From: Thalassia testudinum | Taxonomy: Eukaryota > Streptophyta > Magnoliopsida > Alismatales > Hydrocharitaceae | Assembly: GCA_037157565.1 (NCBI GenBank) | Contig: JAZHRO010000022.1 | Location: 3,844,001-3,908,000 of the forward strand | DNA length: 64,000 nucleotides | Direction of reading: 5' to 3' | Shown here: piece by piece, positions 12,243-23,339 of the stretch | Position numbering within the stretch: position 1 is the stretch's first letter | Layout of the letters: each line of letters starts with the position of its first letter | Made by a program: the position numbers and the translations under genes | Notes under the pieces: generated by a model | Told to the model about the DNA's origin: nothing | Database searches by the model: none | Seen by the model: only the letters and a program-made list of their open reading frames with translations

Positions 12243-12869
12243 GGCTTGACTGAAAGAAATAAAGATTTAATGGACCAAATTGCAAACTAGGTCAAGATGT
12301 ACATTGATTGGGCCCAAATTTTGGTACCGACCTAATTTGGACCTAAGGAATCTAATGGTGAACTCAGATTTTAGTTTTGACTATGTTTGATTAGGCAATT
12401 TGCACAGAAGCCCAAATTAGGGCAAAATTCAGTCTGTGACTCTATTCAAGGTCAAAATGGGTTCAGATGGTCAAACCAAGGGTACCAAACCTCTTAGAAT
12501 ATTTTTATATAAATTTTAGGAGGTTTATATGAATTTTATCCTAACAATAACTTCTTTAATTTAAGCGAGTCTGAAATTAGGATGTTTTATTGTTGTGGTT
12601 CTCAAAACACGTGAAACCCCATTTCTGACAATGTTGACCCACTTTTTGGACTTTTAAGCTCATTTGACCTTCATTTAACCCCTAAGTGACCCCGTGGTTA
12701 ATTGTGTTTCTAATGTGCTATTAAAATTACAGAATTAACAATGATTTCCTATTTTTCTCTCAAATCAAAATAACATGGAATTATGACCCTCAAATGATTA
12801 TGTAGGAGCATTTATCCCTCAAACCTGACTAAAAAAGGCTAGTTAGGGCCTATGATGGTGTTCCCATCA
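12243..12869 (-). repeat. 3' LTR tail of element B
   Basis: It is a diverged relative of the U3 half of LTR A (compare 3410-4024). In element sense it starts TGATGG-GAACA-CCATCA, again a 6-bp terminal hairpin. It is followed at once by the internal region of the Athila-type element, whose integrase frame ends only 34 bp away (12903). The rest of the LTR has been lost or replaced at 12242. Confidence 0.65.
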
Positions 12870-12902
12870 TAGAGGTAGAGAGTGATTGGAGCTATGGCTC
12901 CT

Positions 12903-14376
12903 TCAACCTGTAGGTGTCCAGAACTTGGCCATCAGAAAAGTAACATACAGTTTTAAACGTTGGCCATCTACTTTAAAAGTCTCACCAGAGGAATTTTGAA
13001 TCTCAATAGCACCATCAGAGAACACCTGCATGATAGTGTATGGCCCATCCCCATGGGACTTAAGTTTCCCAGAGAATAGCTTGAGTCTGGAATTGAATAG
13101 CCAGACCCATTGGTTGGGCTCAAAGTTTTTTCTAAGAATGTGCTTATCATGAAATATCTTAGTGTGCTCTTTGTAAGCTTGAGTAGTCTTATAGGCCTCA
13201 TTCCTCAACTCTTCAAGCGCAGTCAGTTCTAATAAGCATGCTTTGCCTACTTTCTCAAGATCCATGTTGACATTCTTTATAGCCCAATAAGCCCTATCCT
13301 CAATCTCAATAGGAAAATGGCAAGCTTTGCCATACACTATACGAAAGGGAAACATACCAAGGGGGTCTTATACGCAGTTTTGTAAACCCATAGGGCATCA
13401 TTCAATTTCTTCGACCAATCTTTCTTGTTGGGGCTTATAGCTTTCTCTAGAATTTTTTTGAACTTCCTATTGGACACCTCGAATTGTCCACTCGTCTACG
13501 GTGATACGGGGTTACCACTTTGTAGGTGACACCAAGACTTTTGAATAGATGGGTGAAGTGAGCATTCCTAAAATGAGGTCCCCCATCACTAAGGATCGTC
13601 CTCGAGCAACCAAATCAGGAAATGATATTGGCCTTGACAAAGTTCAGGACCACAGAATGATCGTTGGTCCTAGTAGGAATGGCCTCTATCCATTTTGACA
13701 CATAATCAACTGCCACGAGGATATATTCATAGTCATGGGACGATGGGAAGGGACCCATGAAATCTATGCCCCAGACGTCGAATATCTCGACAAAAAGAAT
13801 AGGATGCTAGGGCATCTCATCTCGTTTCCTGATCGTTTCAATCTATTGACAACGAAGACATGCCCCCACATAAGTATGAGCATCTTTGAATAGTGAGGGC
13901 CACCAGAAACCAGACTGGAGAACCTTATAGGTAGTCTTCTTAGCACTAAACTGTCCATGGTGCAATGTGTGACCAAAATTCCATACACTCAGTTGCTCCT
14001 CCTCTGGAACACACCTATGGAAGACTTGGTCATGGCCTATTCTAAAGAGTTTGGGGTCCTCCTAGTGATAATGCTTAATGTCAATGAGAAATCAATCCCA
14101 CTTCTTATTCCACGTACTGAGGTCTCGCCAGTGACCAAGTAGTTGACGACATCAGCATATCAAGGGGTCGTCGGGTGTACCACCATCATAGTTTTGTCAG
14201 GAAATGTGTCATGAATGTCTCCTAACAAGGTCGAAGCCTCAACTGGGATCTTGGATAAATCATCTGCTACTACATTCTTGACCCCTTTCTTATAACAGAT
14301 ATCAAGGTCGAACTCCTTAGGAAGCAAATGCTTCAAGATAGAATGATCACTATAGACCACAACCTTGAAGGTCTTG
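12903..14376 (-). pseudogene. Element B RNase H C-terminus and integrase
   Basis: In reading order, 14376-14160 encodes the end of RNase H ('VYSDHSILKHLL', 'DICYKKGVKNVVADDLSKI'). Then come the integrase zinc region ('HHGQFSAKKT', then 'GACLRCQ', near 13960-13840) and the catalytic core, with '[19 protein letters not shown]' near 13770, 'ILSDGGPHFRNAHF' near 13580 and 'GVTYKVVTPYH' near 13530. The C-terminal frame (13355-12903, 150 codons) starts '[17 protein letters not shown]', the Athila-type 'PYR.V.GKACHLPVE' block, and ends with the basic C-terminal domain. Several stops and shifts interrupt it, for example after the first core motif and near 13380. Family: Ty3/gypsy, Athila clade. Integrase inserts the cDNA into the genome; this copy cannot function. 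Confidence 0.88.
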
Positions 14377-14386
14377 CAAATCTTAG

Positions 14387-15377
14387 CAGTATACTAGATG
14401 GGAGGGGTGAATAGTATCGCTTGATAATTTTAAAAAGAATAATGACAGAATAAATTCAAGTCAGAAAAGAACATGCACAGATGACACCTGAATTTATAAT
14501 GAAAACCCTCTCGGGTAAAAACCACTACTTAAGCCTCCCAACTTAGGATTTTTTCGACTAGGAAACACTAGTCAATCCACTAACATACCACTTGAATGAG
14601 GCTAGCACAAACTCTTACAAGAATCCCTTCCCTTTTCAACCTGAAGAGAAGCACAACAACAACGGGTCTTCCCAACAACATGGGACTCGAAATCAAAGTA
14701 GTAGATAAAGATAAATACAATTGAATCCTATGGAACCTCAAAAGAAATCGAACTGAGTTTCTCGCAGAGGCATTTGATCGACATGCTTTTGGAAAGCATA
14801 GAAATAGAAGAGCAGAAGCACTTGAGAGATCACGAGAGCTCTTTTTCTAGAGAGATTTCTTCTTAGAATGTGTGCTTTTAAAAAGGACTACCTTGGACCT
14901 CTATGTATACTAGAAAATCGACCTGAAAAGGAAGTAATCCAAATCCAATTGGTCGATCAATTAAGCTAGTTTAGTTGATCAAAATGAGTTTTGGTCGGTC
15001 AAACTAGTTATTTGATCGATCAACTTTTGGTTAATTAATTAAGCTACTTGGTCGGCCAAAGGTGTATTAGTCAACTTCCTAAATTATACTGGTTTGATCA
15101 ATTAATTAACAATTTGGTTGATCAATACGTTTTAGTTGATCAATTCAATTATTTGGTCGATCAATTAACCTGAGAACTTGATTTTTAGTGAATTACGTTT
15201 AGCACAAAAATTTATTTGAGGTTCCTTGCAAAATAGTCTAGACTCAAGAAAAAATAAAAAGACCCTATGAAGGAAATCAGTAATCTTCTTACTTTATTCC
15301 ATGAATTCATGAGAGAGTCCTGAAAGATTAGTCTAAACAGATAACATAATTTTGGTGCATCAAAATAGAGGTACTTA
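14387..15377 (-). mobile_element. Insertion K with 10-bp target-site duplication
   Basis: This 991-bp block interrupts the RNase H frame of B. CAAATCTTAG flanks it on both sides (14377-14386 and 15378-15387), and the host frame continues across it. It lacks TG...CA ends and inverted repeats. The 14387 end reads ATCTAGTATACTG on the minus strand after a TTCACCCCTCCC stretch. A variable-length TSD and an apparently 5'-truncated body fit a LINE (RTE-like) 3' fragment, but I see no coding sequence, so the class is uncertain. The middle is a GATCGATCAA-rich repeat. Confidence 0.55.
14940..15180. repeat. Degenerate TTGGTCGATCAA repeat array
   Basis: About ten imperfect copies of a TTGATCGATCAA/TTGGTCGATCAA word, alternating with AATTAA spacers, occupy 240 bp inside insertion K. 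The word is nearly self-complementary. Nothing else is seen in the segment. Confidence 0.65.
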
Positions 15378-15387
15378 CAAATCTTAG

Positions 15388-16099
15388 ATCCCATAAGATA
15401 AGACCGAAACTTCTCCAAAGCAAAAACTACAGCAAGAAGTTCTTTTTCTATTACAGTGTAGTTTTTCTGTCGTCCAGTAAGGTTCTTCCTAGCATAATAA
15501 AGCACATGAGGCTTTTTATCAACCCTCTAACCAAGAATCACTCCCACAACAAAATTCGAGGCATCTCACATCAACTCAAATGGGAGAGTCCAATCAGGTG
15601 CTCTCAAAATAGGTGCAATTATGAGGGACTCCTTCAAGACTTGGAAGGCCTTGTCACACTTTGCATAAAAAATGAAGGTAGTGTCCTCTAGTAAGTCACA
15701 TAGTGGCCTAGAAATCTTGCTAAAATCATTAATGAAGTGCCTATAAAAGCCCGCATGGCCTAGAAATGATTGGATTTGTTTGACATTGGTGGGTGGTGGA
15801 AGCTTGGAAATGAACTCAACCTTGTCTTTTTCCACTTCTAAACCCCGCTCAGACACTACATGCTCAAGAACAATGCCCTGCTGGACCATGAAGTAGCTTT
15901 TCTCCCAACTAAGCACTAATCTTGTCTCTTCACAAGTGAGTGAGAACTCTTTCTAAATGCGAGAGACAGTGGTCAAAAGAGGTGTTGTAGATAGAAAAGT
16001 CATCCATGAAAGCCTCTACGAACTCGTCAATCATGTCCGAAAAGATGGGCATCATACACCGTTGGAATGTTCCCGGAGCATTACATAGTCCAAATGGCA
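15388..16099 (-). pseudogene. Element B reverse transcriptase C-half and RNase H start
   Basis: In reading order from 16099: 'NAPGTFQRCMM', then 'FVEAFMDDFSIYNTSFDHC'. Here FMDD is the Athila form of the YxDD catalytic box (about 16010-15990). It is followed by the connection region (15916-15566: 'GLEVEKDKVEFISKLPPP', 'FLGHAGFYRHFINDFSKI') and RNase H ('YTVIEKELLAVVFALEKF'). The frame is broken near 15940 by a stop and shift, and again near 15540. It joins 14376 across K and 28913 across C. It would polymerise cDNA and degrade the RNA template in the family; this copy is dead. Confidence 0.9.
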
Positions 16100-16104
16100 T
16101 CTGG

Positions 16105-17787
16105 TGATAAGCTCATATTTGTGAGCTAATTAAATGTCTAAATGCTTAAACATTAAGGTAACGCATCTATTTATTTAGCATGCATTAGGATGTAAATATA
16201 TTAATCTATATTTCTTATTTAATTACATAATTAATGCATTGCATTCATAATTAAAGGCATTTGGAATTGACTTAGAATGGCATGTAATTAGGTGCATTAC
16301 ATGCATTGTTTTAATTAACATAGAACATAAGGATTTGTGTATAAAGAATCCTAATATTTTATTTTATTAATTCTTCTTCTCGCAAGCAACCGCTCCTCTT
16401 CCTCCACCTATGCATTCACTCTTCGCCAGCTACCTGCACTCAAGACCCCATTCATGGAGGAGCAAGAGAGTTGGATCTGGTAGGGGGCAGTTGCGACTAC
16501 AAGGGAGAGGAGGAGGCAGCTGTGCTCAGTGAGACACCACCCCACTCCACCACTGTGCACTCCACTTCACCACCGTGGTCTCCAAGGCCGAGCTCCACCA
16601 CACCATAGGCCGGCAAGGTGATAGCTCGCCACGCCAATCCGGTGAGCTTGGCCATCACCGTGCAACTACCAGATCACCCTCCCTATCCCCGCACCATCAA
16701 CACCTTCTTCTTCTTCTTCTTCTACCTCTGTTTTCATAACAAAACCATCCGCGCGCCCCTTGTTGCACCTCTGTGCCACAACCACAGCAGCGTGCAACCT
16801 CATGCACACGCTCCCTCACCATCCCCGCACAACCGCCCTCCAGCCCACCGGACCTCGCTCGCGTACGTAGAGCACGTGCTATAGCAGCCGCGCAGTGCTG
16901 CACTCCCTCGCCATTCCCGCAGCAGCAGGATCGTGTGTGCCCCTTGCTGTGCCTCCATCACACCCACAGCAGTGCTGCACCTCCACCTTGTGCAGGCACG
17001 TGATGCCCTCAGCGCTGTGCCCCCCTTCCGTAGTGTGCTTGGTCACACAGTAGCCACACGGGCGTGCACGCCCTTCAACAGCTCCACTTCCACGCACAGA
17101 GCAGTAGCAATATCCATCGCCGTCACTTTTCTCCTCCATCCAGCCAGCCCAAGCCACCATGCGATGCATCACCGCCACCGCCATGAAGGCCTCGCTCCGG
17201 CCAACCTTTTCCCAAAGTAGCTCCTTGAATGGGCCTCTCTCCCGTGCGTGAGGATGAGAGAGGTAGAATCCTCTATTTTAGTGCGTATTTCTATTTACAG
17301 AAATTTCCTTTGTCAAGAATTATTTTTTTTGATTTCTTAGATTAATTAAATTATGGTGAATTTACAGATTTTTATGCTTATTCTTCTAGATAAATATTAA
17401 GCCTTTATGATTCATCTCTATATGCATTACATTTAATTTTGAATTACATTTTAGTATGCATGCAAGTGAAAAGTACATGGCATACCCTTGCACATGGATA
17501 ATTTTCTTACATGAAAATTAAGCCAACAACCCTTGACTTCTCTATAAATTTAAGGTTTACATTCAGTGTGTCATGCATTGTTTGATTTGACGAATATTTC
17601 AGCAAACTCGATCTCTACCTAATTGTGAGTTTAAATAGGTCATTGCCTCCATGTGGACACGACCCGCTCTCCTGTGAGTTGTTAAATTTTAATTCTAATT
17701 ATTTTGATTAGCCAATTTTGCACCACTTAGAAATACAACGATAAATCTTCTTAATCACCATTTTCGAAAGAGAAAATCGACTCGTCA
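16105..17787 (+). repeat. 5' LTR of element C (1683 bp)
   Basis: It starts TGATAAGCTCATATTTGTGA, with an AGCTCA/TGAGCT 6-bp stem, and ends CTCGTCA, followed by AT and the PBS. A TATA-like box is near 16336 (TGTATAAAG). The Pro/Ala-rich ORFs at 16600-17220 are a GC-rich U3/R segment that also occurs, with gaps and stops, in the 3' LTR, so they are not genes. U5 holds TACAACGA (17734-17741), complementary to tRNA-Asp nt 2-9. Confidence 0.9.
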
Positions 17788-17789
17788 AT

Positions 17790-17807
17790 TGGCACCATTG
17801 CCAGGGA
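17790..17807 (+). promoter_or_regulatory. Primer-binding site of element C
   Basis: TGGCACCATTGCCAGGGA lies two bases after the LTR end. It is the tRNA-Asp-type PBS with three substitutions. The changed core CCATTGCCAGG is shared with the PBS of B (35623-35640), hinting at a shared primer variant or common origin. Confidence 0.8.
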
Positions 17808-19112
17808 GGCAACGAGCCTATTAAACTTGCATTCATTTATTTATTGGTTCACACATTATTTTTTGAGGCGTACTTAACTTTGATCTTTTTGGTACGAGGT
17901 ACTCATATTTGCTTGTCGAGTTGTTGCATCAGCCTCAGCTACATCAAGGTGGACCTTGTTTCCACTTCCCAGAGGACACTAGGAGCTCCATTTCTGAAGG
18001 TAGGAGCTTGACGGACTGTGGTGGGCCTTGTCACCACCACCGAAGGACATCTGGAGTGATCATCTTCATCTCCATCGATTTCTTTTCAATAGATAGAATT
18101 TAGGCTTTAGAACTTAATTTTCATTGCACATTTGGTTTGAGACCCTTGTTCTGGGGTACATTTTTAGGGGTTTGTTCCCCAATTTTATTTTAGGCCTATG
18201 TTGGGTAATAATTTTCGGGAGCCTGTTGCCTTTTCTTTAGATCTAGGTTTTCTTTTGTGGATTGATTTTACTTTTGTCACTTGCGCATAAGTTGCTAAAA
18301 ATAAAAAAATAAAAAAAAAAACACATGCTGCCTACTAGAACTACCTGCCTTAGGACGACCATTTAGGTGTGAATGAGCAGCCTCTAGATTTATTTTGCTT
18401 GCATTTGCATGCATTTTGCATTGCTGATTGCTGGAGGAAAGGTACGTCCTCTTTCTTTGCATTCTATATTGTTCACACATGTCATTTGGATTTAATTGCA
18501 AGACCACCTAATTGAATTGAAAAGATCTAACAAGTGCTCGCATATTTTCTTGAAAAAGGACTTTAAGTTAAGGAGGAGCACTAAAACCAAGGACTTGAAT
18601 TGAGACATTGTGCTGCGATTCAAAATTCAAAACTCAAAATTTTTACGGTGTATGCACACTTGTAACTCTTGCACCACGCCATGCATTTAGACACTCCTAG
18701 GTCTTGGAACTACTAGGACAAGAGCCCTCCTACCGTTGGATTCTGAAGTGTTTAGAACTTGAGATCAAAGGTTTTGTAACTCCAAAGAAGGGGATACCCT
18801 GTCACAGATTTTTAGGGGTGGTTAAGAAGCACCGCGAAAACACAGCTTCAAAGGAAGGCTTAGGCCTACTTGCATCCCTCGATCTTCCGTCTTTGGAGTT
18901 ACTCTACCATTTGAGCTTTAGGGAAGAGCACCTAAGCTCCAACTAGGTCTTTTTAGGCATATCGTAGGTCGACAAGTAGGTGCATAATTGTTTTGATTAC
19001 TTGGTTTGTCACCTACAAGTGAACTTAAATATCACACGCTTAACTGATTAAAGACCTAAAAAGTCCTCTGATTGGTGTTTGCTTGGGAAATCTGATTGTG
19101 GTGTGAGTTAGA

Positions 19113-21079
19113 ATGGACCACCTTGACTTCCATCCTTTCACATCTTGCCCACACCCTTACCCTCACTCTGCAATCTTTGATCCCATACGCTGAGATGGTC
19201 CATTTTTTGATAGACATAATGACAACCATTGGGATCCTTTTCACTCCTATTTTAGGAGTATTGGCCTGGTTAAGCCCCAAATTAGTGAGTAGAACTTAGG
19301 AGCATGATTTGCCTTGCCTAATATCCCACACACCATAGAAATACCCAACCCACCCTCCCTGAATGATTATAATGGTTGGACAGAAACTCGTAGGTACTTT
19401 AAGCTTGAGCCGGACTTCTCTCCTGATAGTAATGTTGATTTCTCCTCCTTGAAGATGGAAATTCAGAAAATGCAAGATGAAATGATTTAATTGTTAGGAG
19501 AATCTTCGAGAGCAAGCCAACAAGGAAAAGAAGACATTAGCCACCCAACCTATCCCATTGAGGATGACGTGCACCCCTCTATGCTAGATGCATCCCCCGT
19601 GGGAGAGCCACACCGTAAGTTGGAGGGAAATTTTGGGGATTATGTAAGGGAGAATAGCTACTTTTCGAGGATTGATTTTGAAACCTCCCCGCTAGATGAC
19701 ACTTCCTTGAGAGGTCCACGCCTTAAGAGGGAGGAGAATATGTATGAAAGTAGATATACATGGGATGAAGAAAGGTGGCAACCCGAGGAAGAAAATGATC
19801 AGGTTGAGTATCCACCTGAATTATATTGGAGTCAAAAGAATGGAATGATGGTACCATTGGAAGACCACGACCCTAATGATAGTATTTTCCTGACATTTGA
19901 TGAAGTGGGTTGAGGTCAAGTTGTTAATCCCACCCTCCCTTCTGATCATGAGATGGAACTCAAGCCCACCCTTGGGGAACCTAACCCTAAAGAAATCCAC
20001 CTATCTAAGGAGTCTGATGTTACTAGTGTAAACCATGTACCCCAGATAGAGTGCCCTAGGGGATCTGCTGAGATTTTAGATGATTCTAGACCTTGGGTAT
20101 ATGATGAATCATATGATGAGGAGAAGGATGAATTATATGAGGAACCTACATTCAAGATTTGGAGTGACGCTAAGGGTGATTATGTCTTATCTGAAGAATT
20201 AGCCCCCGAGGATGTCACAAAGTTGACCAAATTAGGTTTCCTTAGCACATCCATTGATGATATCTCTCCTCATGCTGAAATAATTGAAAATTTGGAAGCA
20301 ACTTTTGAGATTAATGTGGATTCACATATAGACTCCAGGGAGGATTTGAGTAAAGAACAAGAACCCAAGGATGACATTGATAGCATAATCCCTAGATTTA
20401 TTGCTTCCCACCTACCTTCATTTGATTCGGAGTCATCCTCTGATTCGCCTATGTCTGAAGGTGAAATGTTGACCCCATACGTTGAAAGGATCATTAATGA
20501 AGTGCAGGCGATACTTTTGATAGTGCAAGGAATGCTAGGAATGCAATTGAGGAATTGGAAAGATTATTAAGGATGGACACCGAGCCAACTAAACTCAACT
20601 TAGATCGTATGACCATCCCGCAACCTCGAAACTTGGATACCCTAGACGATCCTTGGCTTAAAGACATGCTCACTACTATTTTGACTGGGAGGCTTAACAG
20701 ACCAATATCTCTTGTAATGGAGTATCGGGTATGGATTGCTGATTTCTTTGGTCAGTCCATTACCCCGGGGGTTTATCTCTGCACCATTCCTTCCCCATTT
20801 CTTTTAGAGGATCCTTGTCATCCTCCCCTTACCCCTTTGGAGGTTGTTATGCCAGTTTATCCTTTAGAACCTCCTCTGGTGACCTGGGATGATTTCATTC
20901 TCATCTTGGTTGGGCAAGCATTTGCTATCGAGATTCATCATCAGCTCGCCAACATTCTAGGTTACCTCTTTTCTAGGCCAGCATTACTTTACTCATTGTT
21001 AGGGCCTATTTCTTTGGTTTTGACTTGCAGGTTCTTTGGTTACTCGAATGTCAACAAAATAACGGTAGCCCAACTCTGA
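19113..21079 (+). pseudogene. Acidic LARD-element protein, broken ORF (element C)
   Basis: One frame opens at ATG 19113 ('MDHLDFHPF') and runs past in-frame stops near 19190, 19290, 19300, 19490 and at 19911 to about 20570. There a frameshift moves it to the frame of 20555-21079. Order: Tyr/Pro-rich N-terminus; 'PNPPSLND'; coiled-coil-like 'MEIQKMQDEM'; acidic middle with 'YPPELYWSQKNGMMVPLE' (about 19805-19865); 'FKIWSDAKGDY' (about 20152-20184); hydrophobic C-terminus with 'HHQLANILGYLFSRPALL'. The same motifs, in the same order, occur in element M. There is no zinc knuckle or protease, so it is not recognisable Gag, although it occupies the gag position. Function unknown; the stops make this copy inactive. 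Confidence 0.65.
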
Positions 21080-21149
21080 CCCAGGTAATACTCTTCTATG
21101 CAATGAGGATGACAAAAAGCCACTCTCGCGCATTTGAAAGTCATCGGAA

Positions 21150-21161
21150 TTGTAGTATAGT
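21150..21161 (-). other. U5 segment complementary to tRNA-Asp 5' region (LTR F)
   Basis: The plus strand reads TTGTAGTATAGT, identical to plant tRNA-Asp nt 5-16, so the element RNA carries the complement. It lies 40-52 nt inside the U5 end of the LTR. Similar segments sit at a similar distance in A, C, D, G, H, M and N. Confidence 0.45.
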
Positions 21162-22343
21162 TGCGTAAAAACATTCGTAAAAAATAAGTTTGTAAAAATA
21201 ATGAGACTTTGAGTCCCGGTCGTTCGTCTCTGGGCGGCATTTGTTTACTTCTGAAATCGATCTTATATTGCTCTACTTTGTTTAGAAACGCATGCCGGTT
21301 TGTGATTATTACGTATTTAGGTATGGCATGCTTAGTTACGAGAATATTAGGAGTTAGAAACAGGCAACATGAATCACGCAAATATAATAGCAATCAATAA
21401 GCTCATGGTGATTTCACAATATGGAGATATATATATAAAAGCATTTTCATTCATTCATTGGGGAGTTGTTTGCACAAGAAATCTAGAGGAAAGCTTGTAC
21501 ATAAATGCTTGAAACTTAAACCTAGCTACCAGAAAATGACTACATAAAAGAATCAATGGAGGGATTTCGCATGCATCATTGGTGAAGTAATGACTACGCT
21601 ACTAAGCAGTAACAAAAATAGTAAAAATTGTAGAGGGCATAAACTAAATTTAGCAGAATAAAGGGCATTCAGGGGTGGTCCCTGATGGCCTTGGAGTGGT
21701 CGGGAGGAGAATGAGGGGTGGCCAATGTAGCTTAGGCTGACCCTTGGAGAGAGGTAGGGTTGATCTAGCATCTCGGCATGATGTCCTCCATGATGGTGGT
21801 GAGCTCGTGGAGGTGGAGTAGCTAACCTAAGTGAAGGTGGACGTATATGGAGCTAATGAGGTGAGTGTTTCCAAGGAAGTGAATGGGTGCAAATGGCCAC
21901 CCATTGGGTCTTTTTATAGACCTAAGGGAAGCTCTCTAGAGAATTATGGAATTCTCTAGAGAGGCCTATGGTGGGAGCTCATGGGAGAGTGTGAGAGAGA
22001 GGGTGGATGGTGGTTTTTAGATCCACCAAATGTTGATCTAAAAATTGAATGGCTCTTGGTTGCTAATTTTGGCAACCAAGGCAACCACACATGGTAGAGA
22101 GTTCTATAGAACTCTAGGCTAGGTATTTTCATGTGGATGGTGCGTGTAGATTTGTGTGGGTCGAAACTTAGGTGGCTAGGTTGATTAGGTTAGGTTCTAG
22201 TGGGTTTAGGTCAAGGTATGTCTCAAATTAGGGTTATAAACCCTAATTCACTAAGGTAAAGTGCAATTAAACTTAATACAAGTTTAATTGGGTGTGTGGA
22301 AACTTAATTGAGAGTAAAACAACTCAATTAATTTAGGTCTAGG

Positions 22344-22421
22344 TCAATTGGACTCTCACTGAGTCCAATTGGACAGTGTGTGTTGAGATCAGGGCTTAAT
22401 TGGACTCAATGAGTCCAATTG
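22344..22421. repeat. Two perfect AATTGGACTC palindromes in LTR F
   Basis: The first is CAATTGGACTC / GAGTCCAATTG (11-bp arms), the second AATTGGACTCA / TGAGTCCAATT (11-bp arms). Both are kept in LTR G (41773-41850) with compensated or identical arms. They lie in U3 and may be protein-binding or cruciform sites. Confidence 0.6.
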
Positions 22422-22619
22422 AATAGGCTGATGGAATTGACTAAGATCCAAGTCAATTAGGTTTAGCGAGGACCTAATTAGGTCCTTAGGGAGGTCTAGA
22501 GGTGATGTACTAGGGTTAGGGCACCTTAATTTAGGTTCCTATGGGGTTGGAATTGGGTTTAGGGACCTAGAGATCCAAGATCAAGGTTTGAATCTCAAAA
22601 TAGGAATTGGAGAGCAGTA

Positions 22620-22850
22620 TCAGACGTCTAATAATAGAATCAGACGTCTTATACTCAAAAATCAGAAGTCCAGACTTGTTGTCTAGACGTCGAATCAGAG
22701 TCAGGAAGGATTTTGGGTTCTGTTTTGGGTATTCTACAAAAATTGGACATCTGACAGTGTCTGGACGTCCAATAACACTGTAGAAGTGGGTTTGAGGTGT
22801 GCAGGAGATGGCTAAGGGTCTTGGACATCCTATAACTTATTTGGACGTCT
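22620..22850. repeat. ACGT-core palindrome cluster in LTR F
   Basis: Repeated AGACGTCT, AGACGTCG, GGACGTCC and related GGACATC words occur roughly every 20-40 bp. LTR G has the matching cluster at 41350-41580. GACGTC is the core bound by plant bZIP factors (established), so this may be an enhancer (inference). Confidence 0.5.
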
Positions 22851-23322
22851 AAATAAGGGTTGGAACTAGGGTTTAGGGCTTCCTAGGGTGTTGTGACCTA
22901 ATCTAAGGGTGGCTAAGGCTTAGGAAAGTCTCTAGGCTATCCTAGGGCTAGGATGGACCTATGCTCTTCACATTTTACTGCTTTATTTCTACTTAATAAA
23001 ATAAAAAACCTTTAATCCCCTTACATCATTATTCCTACATCTAATCTAAGCCTTCTACTCCAGCTCTGCTGCAACACCCGTTATTCCTGATCTAGCTTCA
23101 GATCCTGCTCCAGATCTAGCTCCTGATTAGCTTATTGCCTGGAATCGACATAATGCAATTAATCAGCACATTATAACATTATTTTATGCGTAGCTAAAGT
23201 AAAGTAGTAAAGATGTAGATAATGCTTATGCATGTATGAATTACCCTAACTTATGCTAAGTTCTAGCCTAATTTATGTCAATTAAGACCTATGATTGCGG
23301 TGCAATCAGAGGACATTGTAGA

Positions 23323-23339
23323 TTTTAGGCATGGGGGGG
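23323..23339 (+). promoter_or_regulatory. Second (internal) polypurine tract of element C
   Basis: TTTTAGGCATGGGGGGG follows GGACATTGTAGA. It copies the 3' PPT core TTAGGCATGGGGG, 1.2 kb upstream of it. Confidence 0.6.

Larger units (their letters stand above)
21110..23308 (-). mobile_element. Solo LTR F inside element C
   Basis: A 2199-bp sequence with TG...CA ends and exact TSD GAGGA (21105-21109, 23309-23313). In element sense it starts TGATTGC-ACC-GCAATCA (7-bp hairpin) and ends TTTTTGTCA. It is homologous, inverted, to solo LTR G (40896-44576 minus E). A minus-sense TATA-like box lies near 21905 (TCTATAAAAAG). There is no internal region, so it arose by LTR-LTR recombination. Confidence 0.9.

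Noticed and set aside
12968..13201. Second ORF overlapping the integrase C-terminus on the same strand
   Set aside because: It is a +1 frame shadow of the integrase coding sequence with no conserved motif.
14160..16099. Frames on the plus strand opposite RT/RNase H (13957-14142, 15506-15691)
   Set aside because: They are antisense shadows; the minus strand carries recognisable Ty3/gypsy motifs.
16618..17220. Pro/Ala/Cys-rich ORFs that could look like a GC-rich host exon (also 52385-52797 and 58947-59414)
   Set aside because: They lie inside LTRs, recur in the partner LTR with frameshifts, and show no domain.
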